Shown here piece after piece: positions 52,106 to 61,357 of a stretch of 64,000 bases of DNA. Origin of the DNA: Nothopassalora personata. Lineage: Eukaryota > Ascomycota > Dothideomycetes > Mycosphaerellales > Mycosphaerellaceae. The stretch covers positions 5,270,001 to 5,334,000 of the forward strand of contig CM066287.1 of the NCBI GenBank assembly GCA_033816765.1, given 5' to 3'. The notes beneath the pieces are model-generated. The model did no database searches. It had not been told where the DNA came from and worked only from the letters and a program-made list of their open reading frames with translations. Numbering within the stretch: the first letter of the stretch is position 1; every line of letters starts with the position of its first letter. A program made the position numbers and the translations under genes.

Positions 52106-55100
52106 GAGGTTTGCCTTTAGTTCCTAGGTATTTTCCGAATTGTCGTATCCTTTCCACTTAACAAGGTATTGCTAACCCTTCTTATCTAGGATTTTTTTAA
52201 CTTCGACTTCGTTTTCTACTTCTAGCTCGAAATGGAAGCTTTCCTAGTAGAGTGTTTTAGCGTCTACGGGTTCTAACTTAGAGATATAGAAGACTAGGTG
52301 AATCTTTACGTCTAGTGGTAGTCGTAGGCGGTAGTTAACTAGTCCTATAACTTTATCGATGAAAAATGGTCCGACCTTAACGTAATCTAGTTTCTTAGTC
52401 TATCTTCTTATTCTTAAGTTCTTTATAAGGAGATAGACCTTATCCCCCTTCTTTAGTAGAGATGCCATTTTTCTTATGTCCTACCGTTATTAAGACAGTT
52501 TTTGTTATATATCTTCGATTGCCTTACGTGTTTCTTTATGCACTTCCTTAAGAGTATCCGTCGTCACGATTGCTCTTTCGGCTTATAGGTAAGATCTAGG
52601 TATTCTAAATAGGTTAGGATCTTTACTAAAGTTCGCATAAAATGGTATCGTTAAAGTTGTCTCCGATTTGTAGTTGTTTAGTACAATCTACGCTATTAGC
52701 AGTAATGAAACCTAGTTATCTTATGCATAATTAATGTAGTGTCGTAGGTATTGTTCTAGCGTTTAATTTATCCTTTCGGTTTATCCGTCTATTTCCGGAT
52801 GATATACTATTAATAGCTTGTGTTTAATTCCGATCGTTCCTATAAGCGTCTTCTAGTAATTTAATGTAAATAGCTTGTCCCTATCCGTTATAAATGCTTA
52901 AGGGAATCCGTGATATCGGATAAGTCTATCTAGTACGAGGTATCCGAGCTGCTCTATATTGTACGTTTCCGATATAGGAATAAAGTGTGCGTATTTCGTA
53001 AGTCTATTAACTATAACTAGTATTATGTCGTATAGTTATTTCGTAATCTAATCTCTTAACGGTAGGAGTTTCGTAATAAAGTCTATTATAACTTCGTCCT
53101 ATGGTTTCGTCGGTAGTGTCCTAAACTGTAGGTAACCGTATTTTACATGTCTCGTAGCCTTGTTTCGTTAGTAGTGTACGCATTGTTTAATGTAGCGTAA
53201 CACCTTAAGTCTTATTTATAGAAATGAGAAACTGCGTTATATTAGGTCTATCGTCTTTAAAGTTCTAGGGTGTCTATAAGTTAGTCCGTCGTAATGTTAT
53301 CGTATAAATTCTTCTTCTCGATCCTTAGGTACTTAGTATTTTCCTTGCGATATAGGGAATTGTTCGTCCCTATCGCCTAATATCCGTACGATGTTATTAA
53401 ATTCTCTTATGTTAGCACTAAGACTTCCGTCGGGGTTCGTCTTCAATATTTTATGTTATACTGGTTCTTTTCCTTCTATGTAGTCGCTTCTTTGGCTTAG
53501 CGCGTCGGCGCGGCCATTCTCTCGTCCTAGAGTATATTTAATTTCGAACTTATACTATCCTAGTAGCTCCGACTAGCGGGCTTGCCTTCGGGTAAGTTCT
53601 TTCGTCGTCGTGAAGTACGTAAGATTCTTATAGTTAGAAAGAATCGTTAACTTCGGTAGGCCCTCGATATATACTTTCTAATGTTACATCGTAGCAATAA
53701 TAGCTAGAAGCTCTTTATTATAGATGTCGTAGTTCTATTCCGCTATAGTCATTTTCCGGGAGTAATAGGCTACTAGGTGTCTCTACCTATCGTGTTTCTA
53801 TGTTAGACATGCGCCTATTACTATATTAGACGCATCGGTCTCGATATGGACTTCCTTACTACTATCGAATAGTCGAAGCGTAGGGGCTAAAGCGTATTGT
53901 TCCTTAGGTTTCTTAAACGCTTCTATCTATTCTTTTCCCTATTTCTAGGTAACGTCTTTTCTCGTAAGCATCGTTATTAGTACTGCTGTTTTTGCGTAGT
54001 CCTTAATGAATTTCCGGTTATAGTTCGCTAGTCCGAGGAATAATTATACGTCCTTAACTGTTTTTAGTTCTAGCTACTCTCTAATTAACTGTGTCTTCGT
54101 AGGGTTGATCGTTATCCCTATTGTACTAATAATAAAGCCTAAGAATTTAACTTCTTTCTTATGGAATTCGCATTTCTCGGGTGCCGTCTTAAATCCTAAT
54201 CGCGTAAGTCGTTCGAAGACGTCCTAGACTTATCTTATGTGTTCCTATAGGGATCCTTTTATGTAGACTAGTATGTCGTCTATATAGGCGATAACGCATA
54301 CGTCGAGTAGGTCTCTAAGTGTCTTATTAATAAGGTCCTAATAGGATGCGGGTGCGTTAGTTAATCCTATTAATATAACTAAGAATTCGTAGAGTCCGTA
54401 TCTTATTCTAAAAGCGAGTTTCCATTCTCCTCCTTCCGCTATCCGTATAGCGTAGAAGGCATCTCGTAGGTTAATCTTCGTGTACTAGTCCGATCCGGTT
54501 AATCTATCTTATGCTTCTTCGATGTTAGGTAGCGGGTATCGGTTCTTAATCGTAATCTCGTTTAACTTCCTATAGTCTTATACGAGTCGTAACTTCCCGT
54601 TTGCTTTTAGAACGAACATGTATAGAGTTCCTACACTCGAGGTAGATCTTCTTATCTATCCTTTAGCTAGCTTCTCCTTTAGCTATTCTCGTAGGGTCTA
54701 TAGCTCTTTCTTAGACATTTAATATAGGGGTCCCTATAGAGGCTCTTTCCCTAGCTAAATGTTAATCTTATAATTCTATAGGCGGTACTTAGGTAAGGCG
54801 GTTTTGCCTCTTTCCTCTTTAAAGAGTCGCGACTACTTACGATACTCCTTAGGAATACTTAACTCTAAGATGTTAGTATTCTTCGATAGTACGTTACTTC
54901 TATTACTTCTAGTAACTTCGTAACCCGGCGGCCCTACGCTAGTATCTGTCCCGGTCGAAGGTAGTTCTTCTATCCTTCTAGTCGGCGTAAGCTATATCTC
55001 GTTTAGCTGTTTCCTTACCTTATCTACTAGTAAACGCTACTACTACGTAGGCTAAATGTCGATAACGTAGTCGCATTCCCTAAATGTAAGTACTCCTCTT

Positions 55101-58100
55101 CTTTAGTCGATTACTAGATTGTACTTTCTTAACTAAGGCATACCTAATACTATGTTATAACTAGCTATATTAGTGACATCTAAGGTAATATTCTCGTAGT
55201 ACTGTTAGATAGCTAGTAGCAATAGTATCGTCTCCTATTCTACGCTAGGTAACGATAATCCGTTTACCGCGATTAACTCGTAACCCTATTTCTTCTTTAG
55301 GGTAGCGAACCCGTTTCTTCTTACGAAAGACTCGGAGATGAAATTCCCCGCTACTCCTAAGTCGATTATGACACTAGTCTTGTGTCCGTTAACGATTGCT
55401 TATATCTAGAAAACTATGCTTAATATCGATGCGTGAGCCTAAGTATTGCATAACTCCCTTTAGTCGCTTATTCCTAGGGAGCTAATCCTTTTCCTGAATG
55501 GTATGTAGTTCGCTATACTTCGTGCCTAGAGGCTTCGGCTAGAACCTATAGCCCGTTACCCTATGTCTACACTTATAGTCTATTACGTTCCTAGATCTTC
55601 TACGTTTCTAAGTAGAGTGCGCGTACGTGTTACACTATATTACGTAATTCATTCGATATAAATGTTCCTAACGGTATAAGATATCCGGTTCCTATTATTC
55701 GGCTTCCTATCGGTAGTCGTTCTATAACGGCGGTTACTAGATTTTCGGTTGTTTCTATAAGTAGGTATCCCTAGGCTATGCCTCGTAGGGTGTCGAGTGT
55801 CTTATTAAACTTAATAGAGTGTAGCCTCCTTCGTCCGCCTATCTTAGGTAGGAATTCCTCGTGCCTTCTTTATAGGTAGATAATTATATCGTACAGTTTC
55901 TTAGGTACATCTACCGTAAAGGTAAGTTGTTCGTTATCGTCGTCAGTATCGCTCTCTTCTCCTTCGGAGGAATCTTCTTCGCTTAATTCTTCCGGATCCT
56001 ATTCTTCCTTGATGGTATTTAGCCCGGTAGTTTCTTAACTTTCTTCTTATGGTTCTAGTAACTATAATCCGTTCCATCCTAGGTCCTAATTTTCTTTGTC
56101 GCTTCTATCTTCGTTAAAGTAGGATTCGTCGATATCTACTTCTCGGAGCGTAGCGTTTTGCCTATACGTCGCTCCTAGGGTTCCTCGTAGTTACTAAGGC
56201 TAATACCCTACGCCTAACTTCGTAGCGTAGTAAACTTAATACGAGTCTTAGTAATAGAATCGCTAATAAAGGCTTCTATAACTATTTCGAGACTCGGATT
56301 CGATCTCGTAGTCGACTCTTCGTGTTATTATATTAAACTGTCGTAGTTAGTTCTTCGCGTTAAATAGAATGACTACCATTTGCTGCCTATAGTATCCTCC
56401 TCGTCCTTCTAAGGGGTCTAGGAGAGGCGTCGTGCTTCCGTTACTAGCTCTCTCCCCCACTCTCCGAGTATAGTCGGTATCTCCTCGAGATCTAACACTA
56501 CTCTCAGATTTACTAGTTCGGGGTTGTATCATATTAAATTGCTCGCGGCGTACTATATTTTTACCGCGGCAATCCCGCGCTATGTAACCTTCTTTACTAT
56601 AGGCATAGTATATGAGTTTTCCTTTTCCTTTAAAGGGCTTTCCGTAGCCCCTACTCTTGTCGATCCTCCGTCCTCGTTAGGTAACGTCTAGTTCCATTAG
56701 CTGTAGTCTATAGTAGGGCTAGCTTTATCGTAAGAATTCTTCCTTCGTAACGTATCCTCCTAAGGGTCTACGCTCCGGTCGCTTATTCCTAGGGAGCTAA
56801 TCCTTTTCCCGAATAGTATGTGGTTCGCTATGCTTCGTGCCTAGAGGCTTCGGCTAGAACCTGTAGCTCGTTGCCCTATGTCCACACTTGTAGTCTATTG
56901 CGTTCCTAGATCTTCTACGTTTCTAAGTAGAGTGCGCGTGCGTATTACACTATGTTACGTAATTTATTCGATACGAATGTTCCTAACGGTATAAGATATC
57001 CGGTTCCTATTATTCGGCTTCCTATCGGTAGTCGTTCTATAACGGTAGTTGCTAGATTCTCGGTTGTTTCTATGAGTGGGTATCCCTAGGCTATGCCTCG
57101 TAGGGTGTCGAGTGTCTTGTTAAACTTAATAGAATGTAGCTTCCTTCGTCTACCTATCTTAGGTAGGAATTCCTCGTGCCTTCTTTATAGGTAGATAATC
57201 ATGTCGTACAGTTTCTTAGGTACATCTATCGTAAAGGTAAGTTGTTCGTTATCGTCGTTAGTGTCGCTCTCTTCTCCTTCGGAGGAATCTTCTTCGCTTA
57301 ATTCTTCCGGATCCTGTTCTTCCTCGATGGTATCTAGCCCGGTAGTTTCTTAACTTTCTTCCTATAGTTCTAGTGACTATAATCCGTTCCATCCTAGGTC
57401 CTGATTTTCTTTATCGCTTCTATCTTCGTTAAAGTAGGATTTATCGATGTCCACTTCTCGGAGCGTAGCGTCTTGCCTATACGTCGCTCCTAGGGTTCCT
57501 TATGGTTGCTAAGGCTAATACCCTACGCCTAACTTCGCGGCGTAGTAGATTTAACACGAGTCTTAGTAATAGAATCGCTAATGAAGGCTTCTATAACTAT
57601 TTCGAGACTCGGATTCGGTCTCGTAGTCGACTCTTCGTGTTATTATATTAAACTGTCGTAGTTGGTTCTTCGCATTAAATGGAATAACTACTATTTGCTG
57701 CCTATAGTATCCTCCTCGTCCTTCTAAGGGGTCTAGGAGAGGCGTCGTGCTTCTATTATTAGCTCTCTCCTCTACTCTCCGAGTATAGTCGGTATCTCCT
57801 CGAGATCTAACGCTACTCTTAGATTTACTAGTTCGGGGTTGCATTATATTAAATTGCTCGCGGCGCACTATATTTTTACCGCGGCAATCTCGCGCTATGT
57901 AGCCTTCTTTACTACAGGCATAACATGTGAGTTTTCCTTTTCCTTTAAAGGGCTTTCCGTAGCCCCTACTCTTGTCGATCTTCCGTCCTCGTTAGGTAAC
58001 GTCTAGTTCTATTGGCTATGGTCTATAGTAGGGCTAGCTTTGTCGTGAGAATTCTCCCTTCGTAATGTATCCTCCTAAGGGTCTGCGGTCCGGAGCGTAT

Positions 58101-58760
58101 CCTACTATTCCTCCTACTTTAGAGTCGTATCTCTTCTCCTAGTGTCGTTCCTAGAGCTGGTTATCGATATTGATCGACGCCCTTATTAGCTCTTCGAGGT
58201 TAGTAATCCGTCCCCCGTGTCTTATTAACTCGTCCTTAACGGAGTCTTTGAGTCTACGTCGGAACATAGTTATTAACGCCGTCTAGTCCTATCCGGTAAT
58301 TTGTCCGTATTCTTCGAATTTAGCTGTATACTCTAAAGTAGACGTCTTCTACTTTAGGTGTTGAATGATTCGTATAGCCTATTGGACTTCGTTCGAGGTT
58401 CTAAAGATTGATTTCATCTTATCTTTAAAGAGAGTGTAGCTCCTAAACATTCTAGTAGGGTCCAATCGTCATATACCTTTAAGGTATTCCTTAAGGTAAG
58501 GTTTGATCTAGTTCTACGCACTTCCGCGAAGGTACGTAATAGCGAAGATAGTTCTTTTATTAGTATCGACTAGGTTGAACATAAGATACATATCTATCTA
58601 ATTGATCCAGTCGTCGAACTTAGCCCTGTCTCTATAGAAGAGGTCTAGCTTAGTAGCCTTAACGTCGTTCCTCCTTAGAGTAGGCTCGTTATCGTCATTA
58701 GACTTATCGTCCTTCGTAGTAGTCTATTGTAGTAGCGCACGGCGGATGCTTCCTACTTCG
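52106..58760 (-). pseudogene. Gypsy copy 2 gag-pol, RIP-inactivated
   Basis: Reverse-complement counterpart of the copy 1 polyprotein over the same domains, with independent RIP changes. Two short open pieces (56347-56532 and 57578-57868, minus strand) are the same post-knuckle linker present twice because of the tandem duplication; they are not separate genes. Confidence 0.85.
55464..58093. repeat. Tandem duplication of 1,315 bp inside gypsy copy 2
   Basis: Copy A (55464-56778) and copy B (56779-58093) each run from TCGCTTATTCCTAGGGAGC to a CTCCGG/GTCCGG end. They cover the gag zinc-knuckle and protease-proximal region. The copies differ by scattered CpA/TpA and TpG/TpA changes (for example TTCCGTTACTAGC versus TTCTATTATTAGC), so RIP acted on them separately after duplication. 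Confidence 0.85.
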
Positions 58761-58821
58761 CTAGGGGCGGGTGTTCCCCTACTAGCTACTTAAGTAGCGC
58801 TCATCCTAAGGGCGTTTAAAG

Positions 58822-59208
58822 TGTTATTATCTCGTTCTAGGGCTAGTCTTAAAAGAGAGATAAGTCAAGTCACGTAGCGGTATTATTCTTTAGAGAGGCT
58901 GAAGTAAGCTAAGCAAAGATAAATGATAGAAATAAGAGTTGTATTCCAATTAGTAAGATAGTAACATAAGTTAAACGTATTAGAACTATAAGGGTTTCTA
59001 GCGTTCCTAAATACAAAGGAGATTCGCGGCGTAGAGCCTATAGCTTAGTATGATCACCTTAATTAGTCCTACTAAGCATACTAATCACACTGATCAGTCC
59101 GTGAAGTGATTAGTGTCACGTGCGTCTAGATGATTAGTATCACGTGTTTCCAAGTGATTAGTGTTTCGTGTGTCTAGTCGGGGCTACCGTTTAGACCGAA
59201 CCGTAACA
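58822..59208 (-). repeat. 5' LTR of gypsy copy 2
   Basis: 387 bp. On the minus strand it starts TGTTACGGTTCGGTCTAAACGG. U3 has three GTGATTAGTGTCACGTG-like units of about 25 bp. The R-U5 half is shared with the 3' LTR. Confidence 0.85.
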
Positions 59209-59870
59209 CTACCTAATACTACGGATAAGTCCGTTCGAGATAGCGTACGGTTAGCGACCTAAGATTGCCCCTATACTAACTAGATCTCGAGACGAGACCT
59301 AGGGGGGGGAAGTACTAGTAGCGGTAATAGCTACGAGTCGTATGCGAAAACTACGCGCTACACTCGAGGAGCGATAGAAGGCTATAGTAGAAAGCTAGGC
59401 TCGCTACTATAATAAGACCTACTAAGCTAAGACCTACCGCGTAGGTAACTTAGTCCTATTATTAACGAAGAACCTTAAGTTAGCAGTACTAAAGAAGAAG
59501 ATAGGTCCGAAGTTTATCGGCCTATACCGCATTACGGACGCTGTCGGTTCGTAGGCGTACCGCCTAGCGCTACTAGCCGACTTAAGGCTCTATAACGTCT
59601 TCTATATCTCTCTCCTCGAGCCGTATATCGGTAGCGATAAGGATAGACCTATACCCCCTCTAGCTAATAAGGACGGAGAGTATAAGGTAGAGGTAGTACT
59701 AGATAGGCGTAAGCGTAAGGGTAAGCTATAGTATCTAGTCTAGTAGAAGGACTAGCTAGAGGAGTATAATAGCTAGGAACCGGCGGAGGGCCTCGCGAAT
59801 GCGAATCGTATAGTAGCCGACTATAAGGCGTTAAGGAGAAGCAAATAAGACTAGTATAGGAGTACTAGAG
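59209..59870 (+). pseudogene. Fragment of a second chromovirus family (integrase C-terminus + chromodomain)
   Basis: RIP-damaged but readable on the plus strand: KKKIGPKFIGLYRITDAVGS (about 59490), YRLALLADLRLYNVFYISLL, EPYIGSDKDRPIPP, then the chromodomain YLV-x-W-KD-x-LEEYNS-x-EPAEGL (about 59730-59800) and ANANRIVADYKAL. TAG replaces Trp/Gln. It is clearly different from copies 0-2, in which the chromodomain reads KWKGYDELE. It is truncated at the left by the copy 2 LTR. Confidence 0.8.
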
Positions 59871-61090
59871 TATAAATAAAACTTTTCTTAACTATAAATA
59901 AAATAAAAGCTAAAGAGTAGCGCGCCTACTAGGGGCTACGTAGAGTAGTAGTAGGCGAGGAGCCCGCGAGTAGCGTATAAGGCGAGCGCCTCAGTTATCG
60001 TCGTCGCGTAGTAACTTAGTTAGGAATGCCTAGTCGGCGGCGGTAGTATTAATGTTCTACGCCTATAGGAACTAGGACTACGGTTAGTAGGGTACACGGA
60101 TACGAGGAACATGTAACTTACGACGCGGCCGAGTTCGAATAGCCTATTAAGGGCGCGGTTCTACTCCTACTAGAGCGCGAGGGCTACGGCGGCGGGGGCG
60201 GCGGTAGTAGTAGCGGCGGCGGGGGTACGTATACGGGTCTCCCCGGCACGCTTATGCTTATAGGCATTAAACTGCCTAATAGCCTATAGAAAGGGTTAGC
60301 CGAAGCATAGAAGACGCACTAGAGCCCCCCCCCCCCCCGCGAGTAGTAGTCGACTCGTAGGAGCGAAGTAGCGACTTACCTCCGTAATGTCGTTACCTAG
60401 CTAGGCATATAGGCGGATCTACTCTACTAGCTCCTACTACTAGAGGTCTATAGGCGCCTAGCCCATTATAGCCGTAAGGAAGTTGCGCTAGGAGCGCGCG
60501 GCGCGTAGGCGGCTTACTAGCGAGGCGATAGCGTAGCTAGTGTTAGGCTCGCACTTATGTCTATTACGCCTATAGCGGCCGCACTTCTTTAGGAGCTCGC
60601 CGGTAGTAATACTATTACAGTTATTAGCTTCGTCTAGTAAGTAGTTAGTATACGAATCGTAGGCGGCGCGCGTAGAGACTTACCCTTAACGAAGTATAGG
60701 AGGCACCGTATATATATATTAATCCTCTACGAGAGCTTAGTAGCGGGCGAGGGCGTTAGTAGTAATGTCTACTAACTACCCTATGTAGGCCTATCTAAGT
60801 TGTAGTGGTGTGGAGCGGCGCTTATGTAAGTAGAGGTATTTACCGGTCCCGGGACCGTGAAATTAGGTCACGTAACGAGCAGCGCAGTAGCCGGATAAAA
60901 CAAGAGGATTGGCGGACCTAAACCCCTATGCCCTCTACTTAAGAGGTATAAATTGAATTGTTACCTTAATGCTACGCTTACAATACTTAACTGCGCAGTA
61001 TATATCTTAATGTCACGAAGCGACCTTGATTTGGATGTTCGGTCACGTGATCAGGGTCACGTGATCTCCCGGCGCTAGCGCGACGCCTCG
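59871..61090. other. RIP-damaged, GC-patchy DNA of unclear origin
   Basis: Stop-rich in all frames. It contains GGC/GGT triplet-rich patches (about 60185-60230) and a poly-C run (about 60325-60338). The signature fades after about 60.85 kb. The 60.85-61.35 kb part probably includes the 5' LTR or leader of the next element (two TCACGTGATC-type palindromes near 61045-61062), but I could not define LTR ends. Confidence 0.4.
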
Positions 61091-61357
61091 GCGCTTTGCT
61101 TTATCTTTCGTACTTCGCGCGTTACCTCTAGATACTTCGTCTAACTACGTCTCTATTCCCTACACCCTACGTTTCCCTCTTACACTCGTAGGCCTCGTGT
61201 CAGTTAGTTAGACCACCCTTCTTTCCGATTATCTACATGCACTGCGCTGCAGAAACATCAGGAAAGTACCGCCGCTGCCGACTGCGACAGCGACTACTAT
61301 AACTACCGACACACCTACCTACCCTTTCGCGACCCGATCTGCCAATCGCCCGCGATC

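Larger units (their letters stand above)
51018..59208 (-). mobile_element. RIP-damaged Ty3/gypsy chromovirus (copy 2) with internal duplication
   Basis: Minus-strand element bounded by LTRs at 51018-51392 (3' LTR) and 58822-59208 (5' LTR), both in the same orientation. Internal order on the minus strand from right to left: gag (about 58700-57850), the protease region, RT with the active site near 54270-54290, RNase H, integrase, and chromodomain (about 52110-52190). An antisense ORF relic (plus strand, 51469 onward) and the PPT-like GGGGGATAG at 51393-51401 complete it. A 1,315-bp segment is duplicated in tandem. The two LTRs share R-U5 but not U3. No clear target duplication (CTAGA versus CTACC). 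Confidence 0.82.

Noticed and set aside
56347..57868. Two similar short genes on the minus strand (56347-56532, 57578-57868)
   Set aside because: They are the same gag-linker fragment of gypsy copy 2 present twice because of the 1,315-bp tandem duplication, spared from stops by chance.
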